Assembly (NCBI GenBank): GCA_009667805.1
Contig: CM019065.1
Coordinates: forward strand, 153,548,101 to 153,612,100
DNA length: 64,000 nucleotides
Reading direction: 5' to 3'
Source: Leptobrachium leishanense
Taxonomy: Eukaryota > Chordata > Amphibia > Anura > Megophryidae
The notes under the pieces were generated by a model. It made no database searches and was not told the origin of the DNA. It saw only the letters and a list, made by a program, of their open reading frames with translations. Made by a program: the position numbers and the translations under genes. This document shows, one piece after another, positions 44,489 to 55,393 of the stretch (position 1 is its first letter; each line of letters opens with the position of its first letter).

Positions 44489-45059
44489 CTAAAACAAGAG
44501 AAGAGCATAAAGGTTGAGATTTCCTAGACAAGGAGCGCAGCGATTACAAAATTCTCTCCTTAAATTAAGATATAAAGTCTTTCTCTTTTGAAATAAGTGG
44601 TCTTTGTTATACTATTATATACCAGTTGATAATCCCAACATTGTCTGACTGGGTCAGAATGCTACAACTGGAATGATTCAAGTGTGCTGTCTTTACAATT
44701 TACTGCAAGCTGCATTTGTTGTAATACATAGGGAGTTATTCAGGAAGTGCCGATGTTTGCCATTGTTGTAACTGCAACAAACTTCGGCGTTTCAGCAAGA
44801 GAATTCAATCAAATGACTGCAGGAAAGGCTCAATGAATATTCTCCACCTGCTGTTTGAATTTCCCTTTTTGCGAAATGCTGATATTTGTCGTGGTTGCAA
44901 AAAGAGCAATTTTTTTTGCCATTGTTTGCAACTTGTCATGCCCCATGATTTAGGATTTATTTTATATTTTTTTCTGTTTTGTGTTGAATCTGCCTTTGCT
45001 GCTTACATGCTATTGATTTCACAGCTATTTTGTCCCTGCTGGGCTTCCTTAGCTTGCTG

Positions 45060-45439
45060 TAGGGATGTGCGTTTCGGGTTTTGGAATTTCGGAATTTTCC
45101 CGATTCGTGTTTTCGGATGCGGCCGAATTTCCGAAAATTTTTAGATCCGAAAATGGTAGATCCGAAAAGTTTTCCGAGCCGAAACGAAATATTTTCGAAT
45201 GGACTTGAAATGTGTCAAATCGAAATTTATTGCTTTGAAACGAGTAGAACAGACTTTCCGAAAAAATGAAAATTTCCGAACTTACGAAAAGTCGATACAA
45301 AAAACGAGCTAAGTGACACGAAAATACGAAAAATGGTCGATATTCCGAAAAAAAAGTACACAAAAAACGAATCGAGCCGAACCGAAAAGTTTAAAAATCC
45401 GAAAAATCGAACCGAAAAAAAAATCGTTGCACAAGCCTA
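45060..45439. mobile_element. hAT MITE in the BEL 5' LTR, 380 bp
   Basis: It begins TAGGGATGTGCG and ends TTGCACAAGCCTA, an imperfect inverted pair. The octamer GCTTGCTG flanks it on both sides (45052-45059 and 45440-45447). The interior is dominated by CCGAAA and TTCGG words. It is absent from the 3' LTR, so it inserted after the BEL element. Confidence 0.88.
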
Positions 45440-46035
45440 GCTTGCTGCATTCAGCTAATTCACCCCCCTTTGCTCAGTGTCTTGTTAGTTACTTTCTGGT
45501 TACATAGCAGCCATTCTGTGCTCACTGCTGGACAAAATTTGTGACTTTTTACCTGCATAATCTGTACACTAACAAGATTGTCAGTCTGATCATTAAACTC
45601 TTCAACTGGATTCATCTTTCTACGTGTCAGTTTTGCTGAGTTGAAGGTATCTGCTGAACTTCATCGTGTGAGTACTGGTCAAATACAGACTTCAGCTAGT
45701 CTAAAGCACCCACGCCTCACAGCTTTGCTTAGGGAAGCAGAATAGTAAAAAGTCAATACTGACTAGCATTACTGCTGTTAGTGAAAAGACAACTGCTAGC
45801 AATAGTAAAAGACATTAACAGCAGCTGCAGCAGAAGTATGCAGCTAAACCAGCAGTAAAAGAGCTTGCAGCACTAGTATACAGCCTTCAGTGAACAGAGA
45901 TCAGATTTTACTGAAAAGCCACAGACAGTCTGCCTACAGCTGCAGCGTGTGGCCTGTGTATACTTTACCACACAGTGCCTGCTAACCAGACAGCTTTTCT
46001 ACTGCTCCTTTCTTATTCTTCTCATCTGTGTAAAC

Positions 46036-46998
46036 ATGGCAGACAGAAGAAGCCCTCTAACATCACAGGAAATGCAACTTGTTTCAGATGTGGAAGTAAG
46101 GACTATAAATCCAATCATTAGCAAACGCAATACAAAACCTACATGGAAGATTATTGAAACACTTATAAACTATGAGAAATCACTACAAATGTCATGGCTT
46201 TGGGAACAGGTGATGAGTTATGTCTCCACCATCACACACTCTGTTCGTGACGCACCCAAACTAAAAGAAATTGTAGGACAGCTTTCTACAGCTCATGCTC
46301 AATATCTTGCCCACTGTCACATTTATGTCTCTAATTTAGAGAAGATCAATTCTAAACAGTCTTTACAAGAAATAGACGAATTCAAGTGTCTTATTGCAGA
46401 AAGAGACAATTTAGTACATCAGGCCAGAGTAAAGGCGGAAGAGAGAATTGCCCAGCTCCAAGAGACTACTTCTCACATTTCAGCATCTAGCAAGCAATCA
46501 AATAGCTCACGTCTCTCAAGGTCAAAATCCTCACAATATTCAAAGAGTTCATCAATTAGTCTGCAGCTTATTCAAGCCCGGGCAAATGCAGAGACTACAA
46601 AAATACAAGCGGCTTTTGCAAAAAGGAAAGCAGAGATGGAGATGGACGCCGCTCGTGAAAAAGCGGAAAGGAAAGCAGAAATGGAAATGGACGCCACTCG
46701 CAAGAAAGCAGCTATAGAAATGGAAGAAGCTCGTAAAAGAGCAGAAATAGAAGCCCTAGAGAAACAGTGTGAGCACGCCACAGCCTTAACAACATTAAAA
46801 ATCCTAGAGCAGGCTGCCGCGGGAAGTGAAAGAGACAGCATCAGCTTATGCAACGTGGATGAGGAAGATTCCACTAAACGTACCAGAGACTATGTACTAA
46901 AGCAAAACGGTGAATCTCTCATAACATCAAATGTTCCTGACAGTTGTGACAATCTTCCAAAACAAGGAAAAGACTCTTTAGCAGTACCCTGCATGTAA
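46036..46998 (+). CDS. BEL/Pao gag, N-terminal part
   Basis: The start is placed at ATG 46036 (MADRRSPLTSQEMQL), following a leader after the 5' LTR; the frame is open upstream to 45949 but without support. The protein has an N-terminal helical part, then a Ser-rich linker and a long coiled coil built of imperfect heptads (AREKAERKAEMEMDATRKKA) typical of vertebrate BEL gag. It ends at 46998 after ACM, and the gag core resumes in another frame at about 47165. The product presumably forms virus-like particles. Confidence 0.8.
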   Translation: MADRRSPLTSQEMQLVSDVEVRTINPIISKRNTKPTWKIIETLINYEKSLQMSWLWEQVMSYVSTITHSVRDAPKLKEIVGQLSTAHAQYLAHCHIYVSNLEKINSKQSLQEIDEFKCLIAERDNLVHQARVKAEERIAQLQETTSHISASSKQSNSSRLSRSKSSQYSKSSSISLQLIQARANAETTKIQAAFAKRKAEMEMDAAREKAERKAEMEMDATRKKAAIEMEEARKRAEIEALEKQCEHATALTTLKILEQAAAGSERDSISLCNVDEEDSTKRTRDYVLKQNGESLITSNVPDSCDNLPKQGKDSLAVPCM

Positions 46999-47164
46999 GC
47001 AACTCAAAATCCTAGCAACCACACAGCTATAAAACCATGTCTGCCTAAGTCTATGGACGTTAAACCGACTCCAGGGCTAAATACAGATGCAACCGCATAC
47101 TACCCTATGTCACTTAACCAGAATACTGCAAATGCCTTTCAAACTTCATTCCCCTGCCCAAAGT

Positions 47165-47735
47165 AAGAGAGAACAGACATGTCTGAGTTTTCTAGATTTA
47201 TGGCTCACCGTGAACTCACCAAGACAAGCCTTTAGAACTTCGATGACCAGCCTGAAAACTGCAGAAGCTGGAAGGGTGCCTTCAAAACTGCAATTAGTGA
47301 TCTTAGCATTACTCCTGGTGAGGAACTGGACCTGCTGATCAGATGGCTTGGTCCACAGTCCACAGAACGTGTCAAGAGACTCAGAGCCGTCCACCTCAAT
47401 AGTCCAACGTCAGGATGCGACGCTGCTTGGCAAAGACTTGATCAAAGCTACGGCAGCCCTGAAGTCATAAAGAACGCTCTGTTGAATCGCCTGCATTGTT
47501 TCCCAACGATTTCCGGCAAGGATAATCAGAAATACTTGGAACTCAGTGACCTTCTCTGGGAGCTGCAGCTGGCCAAGACAGACACTTTCCTACCTGGCCT
47601 CAGCTATCTGGACACTGCTCGTGGGGTATACCCAATAGTTTTCAAGCTGCTATACAATAGCCAGGAAAAATGGACTGCACTTGGGGCAAAGTATAAAAGA
47701 GTGAACCAAATCTCCTTTCTCCTACTTTTGTGAGT
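47165..47735 (+). pseudogene. BEL/Pao gag core (DUF1759-type)
   Basis: Across two frames the translation reads LDLLIRWLGPQSTERVKRL, AWQRLDQSYGSPEVIKNALL, LWELQLAKTDTFLPGLSYLD and TARGVYPIV, matching the DUF1759 gag region of BEL/Pao elements as known to me. Frame changes near 47330-47480 interrupt it. Confidence 0.82.
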
Positions 47736-48029
47736 TCATAAAAGACATTGCAGAAACAAAGAACGACCCCAGTTTTTCCTACGAGTTCCACGCTTCCTTC
47801 CTCAGATGCCCGACAGCTCGCACTTTAACCACAGAGGCAGCAGGGGTCCAGTATCAGTGAAGAAGACTAATGTCCTTCGACCTCCTACCTCAATTCCTAA
47901 AGAGTGCAAACAAGGTGAAAAGATTAAGAATCCTAACCGCCTTTATCCTATTCATAAGAAGCCACATCCCCTCAAAAAGTGCATCGGCTTTAGAAAGAAA
48001 CCACTCCAAGAGCGCAAGTAGATCCTAAA

Positions 48030-48135
48030 AGGCATATGGTGTATGTTTCAGATGTTGTGCTTCTACTGAGCAATTTGCCAAAGACTGCAAATTTCCTATC
48101 AAGTGCATAGAATGCGATAGTGTGGATCACGTGCA
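48030..48135 (+). pseudogene. BEL/Pao gag zinc knuckles
   Basis: The translation GVCFRCCASTEQFAKDCKF gives a C-x2-C knuckle-like pattern, followed by IKCIECDSVDHVQAL, a second C-x2-C-x4-H. They lie between the gag core and the protease, as expected for the family. Confidence 0.72.
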
Positions 48136-48279
48136 GGCGCTACTTCCATCTCAGTACATGCCTGCAACGTCAACAGACTCCCCTCCTGGGTTAATGCACG
48201 GTGAGGAGACTACAGATCAGGAAGTTACCATAGTGTCCTCTTCTTCTACAGCAGTATGCGGTGAAGATATATGCGACAA

Positions 48280-48779
48280 GTCTTAAAATATGCTTAGTTA
48301 ACATATATCACAAGGATCACCCAGGAAAGTCTGCTAAAGTATATGTCATCCTGGACGATCAGCAATCGGTCCCTCGCAAGAACGGAACTCTTTGATCTTT
48401 TCAACATAAAAGGAGATTCCTACCCTTATACTTTAGGTACATGTAGTGGAATTACAGAGGTCTCTGGAAGAAGAGCCAGTGGATTCGTAGTAGCCTCTCT
48501 TGGGGCAATCTGGAATTACCGTTACCGACACTGGTCGAGTGCAATCAGATCCCATCTAACAAGCAAGAGATCCCTATGCCAGAAGTTGCCCTACACCATT
48601 CTCATCTGAAGGCTATAGCTAACGAAATACCAGCCTTTGACAAGAATGCAGATATCCTAATTCTCCTGGGCAGAGATATCCTCAGAGTACATAAGGTACG
48701 GCAACAAATTAATGGTCCACATGATGCTCCATTCGCTCAACGCCTTGATCTAGGTTGGGTTATCATAGGCAATGTTTGA
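48280..48779 (+). pseudogene. BEL/Pao aspartic protease region
   Basis: Pieces include VILDDQQSVPR, ARTELFDLFNIKGDSYPYTL and GVTEV-like stretches, then ILLGRDILRVHKVRQQ and RLDLGWVIIGNV. These match the retropepsin-like segment of vertebrate BEL elements (DUF1758-type); the DDQ is the altered active-site strand. At least two frame changes are present. Confidence 0.7.
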
Positions 48780-48788
48780 ATAAGAAAA

Positions 48789-49150
48789 ATGAAGGTGCCT
48801 ACCAAGATTTCTTCCTTCATAACACACATCTTGCCAAATGGTCGCATCACCTATCTTGAACCGTGCCCACACCATTACAGAGTGAAGGAGAAATTGAACA
48901 GCAACGAATGGCACTACGACGACGAAGATAAATTAAATGTCTTTCAGTCCTGTGATAACACCTTTGGAGCCACAGTGTTCAATTCTACCAATGATGACAA
49001 CAAACTAGCACTGACAAGAGAGGATAAAGAATTCACTCAGGATGACACCAATAGCTGGGTAGCATCCTTACCCTCTCGTACACCTAGAGAAAAGCTACCT
49101 AACAATCCACAACAAGCACCTGCTCGATTTGCCTCTTTAAATTGCACCTC
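48789..49150 (+). pseudogene. BEL/Pao reverse transcriptase N-terminal remnant
   Basis: The open frame includes [20 protein letters not shown] and [15 protein letters not shown], the conserved lead-in to BEL reverse transcriptase. Catalytic motifs are missing because the RPL6-derived sequence starts at about 49150. Confidence 0.72.
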
Positions 49151-49822
49151 GAAGAAGAAAACCGAGGCTGTGAAGAAGATGAACCGGCTCCATGCCAGCC
49201 GGAATCCAGTGCTGGTCCGCGGAATTGGGAAATGTTCTAGTTCTGTCAGGAAAGCCCTCTACAAGTGCAAGTACAAAGCCCCAGAAACAAAGATTGAAAA
49301 GGGAGAAGGCTAGAGCTACTGTGTCAAAGACAGTCGGTGTGGATAAGAATGGCAGTACACGTGTAGTCACACTGCGTAAAATGCCTCACTATATCCTACT
49401 GAAGATGTTCCAAGGAAGCTGTTAAGTCATGGCAAGAAGCCTTTCAGCCAGCACAAATGCAACCTTCGCTCCTCCATCACTCCTGGGACTGTACTTATAC
49501 TCCTAAATTGACGCCACAGGGGGAAACGTTTGGTTTTTATGAAGCAGCTCCAGTCTGGCCTTCTGCTGGTAACAGGACCACTGGTTATCAACCGGGTACC
49601 CCTGCGAAGAGCTCACCAGAAATTTGTTATCACCACTTCCACAAAAGTCAATATCTCAAGTGTCAAGGTTTCAACGCACCTGACTGATGCTTACTTCAAG
49701 AAGAAGAGGCTGCACAAACCCAAGCACCAGGAGGGAAAGATCTTTGAGAGAGAAGGGCAAATACGCAGTCACACAACAGCGCAAAGCCGATCAGAAGTTC
49801 GTGGATTCACAACTCCCGCCAA
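49150..49822 (+). pseudogene. RPL6: RPL6-derived retrosequence within the BEL element
   Basis: Frames encode large-subunit ribosomal protein L6: [95 protein letters not shown] and [15 protein letters not shown]. Order and spacing match the protein, without introns. Frameshifts near 49310, 49420 and 49510 and a change after HQEGKIFER inactivate it. It begins near the ribosomal protein's N-terminal third and stops before the C-terminus, at about DQKFVDSQL. No poly(A) tail or target duplication is visible, and BEL sequence continues on both sides. It may have been captured into the element during reverse transcription or inserted later and trimmed. Confidence 0.92.
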
Positions 49823-50265
49823 TGGGTCTTGCCACTCAGGTTATGTCTAGTGACTATTGAAGAATCTGAAAAGTGAAGGTCAAGGGGACTAAAGGAGGTG
49901 TGGTACATAGTTTCTTCCAGGCAATCACCGAACTGATACTCCTGCCAAGGGAAAAGGTCAGTTAAGAGTTTCTGCTCTCGGCAGAAGCCTTTCCACAAAC
50001 AGCCAGTTGGATTACAATTGTGGTGGAAGTTTGGCCAAGAGCAGCTTCCCCAGCACGAAGATGGGTTAACTTGTTAAATTTACTCCTCGCATCTGGAACT
50101 ATGGCCTACCTTCAAGACTGTTGACTTAGTAACTTGCTATAAAGTGTAAAGTTGTATTATTGAATGCTTTACTTTGTTTTTCAGGTCTCCGCATTGGGTT
50201 TCCAGGAGGACATTTCAAGTTGTAGTGTTAGTTTATTTTGAAATCTAAAGATTTCAGACGGGGAG
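49823..50265 (+). other. BEL element 3' internal tail
   Basis: The sequence between the RPL6 remnant and the 3' LTR lacks a long open frame. It ends with a purine-rich stretch just before the LTR and presumably includes eroded integrase tail and 3' leader. Confidence 0.45.
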
Positions 50266-51037
50266 TGTCATGCCCCATGATTTAGGATTTATTTTAGATT
50301 TTTTTCGGTTTTGTGTTGAATCTGCCTTTGCTGCTTACATGCTATTGATTTCACAGCTATTTTTTCCCTGCTGGACTTCCTTAGCTTGCTGCATTTAGCT
50401 AGTTAACCCCCTTTGCTCAGTGTCTTGTTAGTTACTTCCTGGTTACATAGCAGCCATTCTGTGCTCACTGCTGGACAAAATTAATGACTTTTTACCTGCA
50501 TAATCTGTACACCTAACAAGATTGTCAGTCTGATCATTAAACTCTTCAACTGGATTCATCTTTCTACATGTCAGTTTTGCTGAGTTGAAGCTATCTGCTG
50601 AACTTCATCATGTGAGTACTGGTCAAATACAGACTTCAGCAAGTCTAAAGCACCCACGCCTCACAGCTTTGCTTAGAGAAGCAGAATACAACTACAGCAA
50701 ATGCCAATGTTTTCCGAATAGCACTAATACAATAATATAGTGACTGGGTCAGAAGTTTAGTGTTTATGTTTTGTCCCTTTATTAAGCCCTAGGTGTGCTG
50801 TTCTGACCAATCCATTAAATTTAGCAAGTGCAAGTATCATTTAGCGGCTCCCTACTGTTACAAATGAAGCAGTTAACATAGCGGCCCATGTATAACAGAG
50901 AAATAGGAAGGAGATGCTAAAGATTGTTGGCTCGCGCCAACTTTGCCCCTTAGTGTTTCCCTATGTTGGTATCCATAACATTATACAGAATATAGAACAA
51001 TTCCTAATATAAAAAGTATAAAAAAAAAAAAACTTAC

Positions 51038-51197
51038 CTGTCAGATAAAGTCCCTTTACGGGTGTTGCAGCTCTCATGACAGCTGTTGTTTCTGGATCCA
51101 ACCTAGCAATATCATGTTCTGCACCATAACATTCCCCTACTGGTGCTCCTAGGTAATGTTGGTTGGTTAGCGGAGAGCCACTGGTGTAGCAATCGAT
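51038..51197 (-). CDS. RETSAT-like oxidoreductase, penultimate exon
   Basis: On the minus strand the acceptor TGGCTACTTTTCAG precedes a 160-bp open exon ended by the donor CAG|GTAAGT. The translation begins IDCYTSGSPLTNQHYL, continues GAPVGECYGAEHDIARLDP and ends ATPVKGLYLTG, matching the retinol-saturase family just before its C-terminal GQDI motif. The phase-1 donor joins correctly to the exon at 44343-44488 across a 6.5-kb intron that contains the BEL element. No stop or frameshift is present, so the gene looks functional here. Upstream exons were not found within the window to the right. Confidence 0.9.
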
Positions 51198-51824
51198 CTG
51201 AAAAGTAGCCAAAAAAAAATGAAAAATGCACACTTACTCTCAGAACAAAAACAGTTCTAGGAGAACACTGAAACAGGCAACAGAACTAGTGAATAGATCC
51301 TACTCTATATTGTGTTCCAGCTCAGTTCTCATAAGAAGATTTAGGTTCATGGTGCCATTACAGAGAAGACTGCAAATCAAACTACTATAACAAAAAATGG
51401 GTTGCCAGATCTGAATGTCTTAAAGAGATAATCTCAAAAGTCCCACGGAAAATGTTGGGTCGTTAAATGGGTCTGTTTCAGAACGTTATTCGGGACAGAT
51501 TATTACTCTGGATGACCATTTACAGTTCAGAATATGACCTTCAGGGATTGTGCACGTTTCAGACCTATCACCTAAAGATGGGTGGTACAGTCCACTGTTC
51601 CAAAACATATAACAGTATATTGTTGCACCTCTCCTCAAACTAGAGTCCGTTCCTCTCCCTATAAATGAAAAAAACAAGAGGTTTGTGAGGGTCCTGAGGA
51701 CGAGCATTGGCACTAGTGGCCTGCTCTACGGTGGGGCCCGCTCAGGTCTCACAGGGTTTTTGCTTGTTTGTGCCACTACAGGGATGAATGCAAATCAGCC
51801 TGCTCTCACCCAAAAAGGGTGAAG
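51198..51824. other. Intron sequence of the RETSAT-like gene
   Basis: The intron upstream of the exon at 51038. A minus-strand open frame near 51486-51713 follows an AG-like site but shows no family resemblance. I do not call it an exon. Confidence 0.4.
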
Positions 51825-52289
51825 TGAGAAGGTAAAGATAAGGAAATAACTGCTCGAATAAATAAACAGAGGGGCTCCTAGTAATTATTGGACTCAAAAC
51901 TCCTGCTAAAGAATCGTGCTGTGAACAACTATATGTACAAATAAAGTTTCAATGGGGAATATATTCAGATACAGATTAGCGTTTCAGCCTTATAATAATA
52001 TCATTGTTGAAATAGGCTCTTATCTGATTTACCCTTCATGTCTATATTAATATAATCTGACGTATAGTTATTTTAAGGTGGTCCATAATAACATAGACAT
52101 ATCACCAATACAGGGACAAAAATAGGGATGACTGTTATACACTCAATATACCGTGAGACCAGAAATCATTCTATGTATATGTCTCACTAGATGTCCAATT
52201 ATATAGAGTCTTTCCGTCGATTTGCTAAAATTATATTTAAGAGCAATAGTCTCAGAGATAATATAAGGTTCAGGGCTTCGCTTAGATAT
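51825..52289 (-). mobile_element. Penelope-like terminal region, inverted copy
   Basis: The complement matches 61975-62441 over the whole length, including GACTATTGCTCTTAAATATA and CACCTTAAAATAACTATACG. The similarity resumes at 54035-54075 beyond an L2 insertion. Coding sequence is absent. Confidence 0.75.
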
Positions 52290-54060
52290 TATTATTATTA
52301 TTATTATTATTCTTTATTTATAAAGCGCCAGCATATTCCGCAGCGCTGTACAATAGGCACAGTATAGACAGGGTTACAATACATTGAACAACATTTGACA
52401 AACAGTACAGGAGGAGATGAGGGCCCTATTCCCGTAGGAACTCACAATCTAGGAGGGTTGGGGTTGGAAACAGGAGGAGAGGATTGTAAGGTGAGAGTGA
52501 TTGATGGTTGCCTCAGTGAGTTGGGTGGTAGGCTTCCCTAAATAGGAACGTTTTAAGGGAGCGTTTGAAGGAAGAGAAGTTAGGGGAAAGTCTGACAGTA
52601 CGAGGGAGAGCGTTCCAGAGAGTGGGGGTTGCGCGTGAGAAATCCTGCAGTCTATCATGGGAAGAGGTGATGCGGGGAGAAGCTAGGCGCAGGTCACTGT
52701 TTGACCTTAGGGAGCGGGCTGGGGTGTATTTGGTGATTAGTGAGTACAGGTAGTGGGGAGCTGAGTTAGTGAGGGTTTTGTAGGTAAGGATAAGGATTTT
52801 GAACTTAATTCTGCAGTGGATGGGGAGCCAGTGAAGGGACTCGCAGAGGGGAGCGGCAGAGACAGAGCGGCGGGTGAGGTGAATTAGCCTGGCGGAGGCG
52901 TTCAGGATGGATTGTAAGGGGGAGAGGCGGGACAGAGGGAAGCCAGATAAGAGATTATTGCAATAGTCGAGTTGGGAGATTACCAGGGCGTGTATGAGTT
53001 GTTTTGTGGTGACAGCGGTAAGAAATGGCCGAATTCTGGAAATATTACGCAGTTGGTATCGGCAGGAGGAGGAAAGAGACTTGATGTGGGGGATGAAGGA
53101 AAGAGCAGAGTCAAGTGTAACTCCAAGACAGCGAACTTGGGTTTGATGGGGAGATGGTGATACCCTCCACCGTGATAGAGAAGTCAGGAGCTGGGGAGGC
53201 TTTGGAGGGAGGAATAAGTAGGAGCTCAGTCTTTGACATGTTGATCTTTAGGTGGTGGGAGGCCATCCAGGAGGAGATGCCAGATAAACAGTCACTGACT
53301 TTTGAAAGGACAGGGGGAGAGAGATCAGGGGTAGAGAGGTAGATCTGAGTGTCATCAGCGTAGAGGTGGTAATTAAAGCCAAAGCTGTTGATGATTTTGC
53401 CCAGGGAGGAGGTGTAGATGGAAAAGAGCAGAGGACCAAGGACAGAGCCTTGAGGTACACCAACAGATAGAGGCAATGAAGAGGAGGAGTTACCAGCAAA
53501 GGACACACAGAAGGACCTGTTGGATAAATAGGAGTCAACCCAAGCAAGTGCAGTGTCACCGAGACCCAGAGAGTTGATGGTCTGTAGAAGGAGGGGGTGG
53601 TCAACAGTGTCAAAAGCAGCCGAGAGGTCAAGCAGGATGAGAATAGAATAGTGGCCGTGTTTTTTTTAGCAGTTAGGAGGTCGTTGGTGACTTTGGTGAG
53701 GGCAGTTTCAGTTGAGTGTAGGGGACGGAAGCCAGATTGCAGGGGGTCAAGTAGGGAATTGGAGGACAGGAAGAGGGAGAGGCGGTTGAAGACTAGTTTT
53801 TCTAAGAGCTTAGAGGTAAAGGGAAGCAGGGATACAGGGCGGTAGTTGGATAGAGAGTTGGGATCGAGGGATGGTTTCTTTTAGTAAAGGGGTAACTAGC
53901 GCGTGTTTGAAGGCGGATGGAAAGGAGCCAGTGGAGAGAGATAGGTTGAAGATTTGTGTGAGAGCAGGGGTGAGGGAGGAGGAGAGGGGAGGAATTAGAT
54001 GCGAGGGAATGGGGTCGAGCGGGCACGTGGTGAGATGTATAAAGGGCAATATGTATAAAG
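52290..54060 (-). mobile_element. L2 LINE, 5'-truncated, copy 2
   Basis: On the minus strand the reverse transcriptase reads [35 protein letters not shown] and [19 protein letters not shown], nearly identical to copy 1. Compared with copy 1 it retains an extra stretch of the C-terminal region (about 52690-53110). The 3' end is followed by an (ATT)n run (52288-52312). Frame changes near 53630 and 53880 break it. TGCCCTTTATACATA is repeated at the 5' end, indicating a target-site event within the Penelope-like sequence. Confidence 0.92.
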
Positions 54061-54450
54061 GGCAAACCCATTCATTTATTTATTTATAAAGTATTTTACC
54101 AGGAAGGCTAAGCTGGTACCCAGTCAAATAAACAGCGTACCTTTTTAGCACATAAAGGCCAGGAGTTCCTCTCCTCGTTTCAGCCAGCACACAGACTGTC
54201 CATATAACAGCTTTCTCTCTCTCTCTGTCTGTCGGTCTGTGTCTTTCCTGGAACCACACGAATAGCTATATGGGCAGGACAGTCTTAATTAGGCCTTGAT
54301 TCAGAATTAACCCTTTTGTGGAAAAATAGGATTCTCCAGACGCCTAAAACACGTGTGGTCTACAACCCTGCCCCTCACCCTGTCACATATCCCCCTCCCT
54401 AGCGTAACACCAGGGTGGGAAGCGGAAACGGCGGAGAGCCCACACCCTCA

Positions 54451-55302
54451 CTACAACACAGCAGCAAGCCCATGGAGCAAAGCAGCCCTGTGCCCCACCA
54501 CACACCGAAAAGGCTGCAGGGACATGCATGCCTCATTCATATTCCAGGGTTCAAGGAGGTCCACATGGAAAACCTGTCTTTTCCTACGTCTGTCCAACTG
54601 ACTGACTCTATAGTGAACAGGGCCGATCTTCTTCAAGAGCTCATATGGCCCTTGCCAATGTGCCAGGTGCTTGTTTTCAGGTGTCTGGGCTAGGACCATG
54701 ACCCGGTCACCTTTATGGAAAGGCCTTACTACCGTTCCCGTAGCATAATAACAGGCTTGGGCCTCAGGAGCTCTTTCCACATGCTGATGAACCAGGAGAC
54801 CCCTAACAGTCATCCGTTCATTCAGTTTTTTAACATGCTGCATCACATTCGCCCCTGGGGCACCCTGCTCCTCCATCACTCTGCTTCCAGCAGTCAATAG
54901 GGGATCTTTAGCTCGGTCCCTCCCAAAACCATTACTGACAAACATCATATCACGCAGGTCAGTCACGGTGCCATCACTCAGACACCCATTGTCAGATTTT
55001 TTCTGTTGTTCGGTTGACAGGTCATGAACGAATATCTGAAACTCAGGAAAGTCCCTTCCCATAACCAAGGGATAAGGTAGTTCAGGTACCACTACGGCAG
55101 AAACAGATAGCACCCTGTTTCCAATGGCAACTTTAATCATTGCTGTAGGATAGTGCACCGTACTCCCATGCACACACAGAACTCCCACAGTCTTACATTT
55201 TTGCAAAGCAGTAGGTTTCACCAGGTTCCTTGAGACCAGGGTAATGGCACTCCCAGAGTCCAATAGTGCCTCCACATTTTCATTATTCAATAGGACTGAC
55301 AT
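54451..55302 (-). CDS. Protease joined to integrase GPY/F tail, pol core deleted
   Basis: The 283-codon frame starts MSVLLNNENVEALLDSGSAI, with the DSG aspartic-protease active site. It contains VPELPYPLVMGRDFPEF and, after a linker around TAGSRVMEEQG, runs into HLAHWQGPYELLKKIGPVHY and RRKRQVFHVDLLEPW, the GPY/F module of Ty3/Gypsy integrases. Reverse transcriptase, RNase H and the catalytic integrase are absent. The join stays in frame with no stop. The deletion makes the element non-autonomous. Whether the fused product is expressed is unknown. Confidence 0.82.
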   Translation of the reverse strand: MSVLLNNENVEALLDSGSAITLVSRNLVKPTALQKCKTVGVLCVHGSTVHYPTAMIKVAIGNRVLSVSAVVVPELPYPLVMGRDFPEFQIFVHDLSTEQQKKSDNGCLSDGTVTDLRDMMFVSNGFGRDRAKDPLLTAGSRVMEEQGAPGANVMQHVKKLNERMTVRGLLVHQHVERAPEAQACYYATGTVVRPFHKGDRVMVLAQTPENKHLAHWQGPYELLKKIGPVHYRVSQLDRRRKRQVFHVDLLEPWNMNEACMSLQPFRCVVGHRAALLHGLAAVL

Positions 55303-55393
55303 GCGAAAGGCCTGGGTTCACACCACCAGACCTGGTCGACCCATTAGTCCACAATAATAATGTGAGGCTTTGCAGAGACCACACAGCATGGGC

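Larger units (their letters stand above)
44934..50688 (+). mobile_element. BEL/Pao LTR retrotransposon in the RETSAT-like intron
   Basis: The LTRs are 44934-45744 (423 bp plus a nested MITE and its duplication) and 50266-50688 (423 bp). Both begin TGTCATGCCCCATGATTT and end AAGCAGAATA. The pentamer CAACT flanks the unit (44929-44933 and 50689-50693). A polypurine stretch CAGACGGGGAG precedes the 3' LTR. The interior encodes a BEL-type gag, zinc knuckles, an aspartic protease and the start of the reverse transcriptase. An RPL6-derived segment then replaces most of pol. The element lies on the strand opposite the host gene. Confidence 0.9.

Noticed and set aside
45060..45439. Possible regulatory palindrome cluster (CCGAAA/TTTCGG words) in the BEL LTR
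   Set aside because: Flanking 8-bp duplication and inverted ends show it is a MITE insertion, absent from the other LTR.
51486..51713. Candidate additional RETSAT-like exon on the minus strand after an AG site
   Set aside because: The translation (for example YMFWNSGLYHPSLGDR) does not resemble the expected preceding part of the family and stops early; no matching donor was found.
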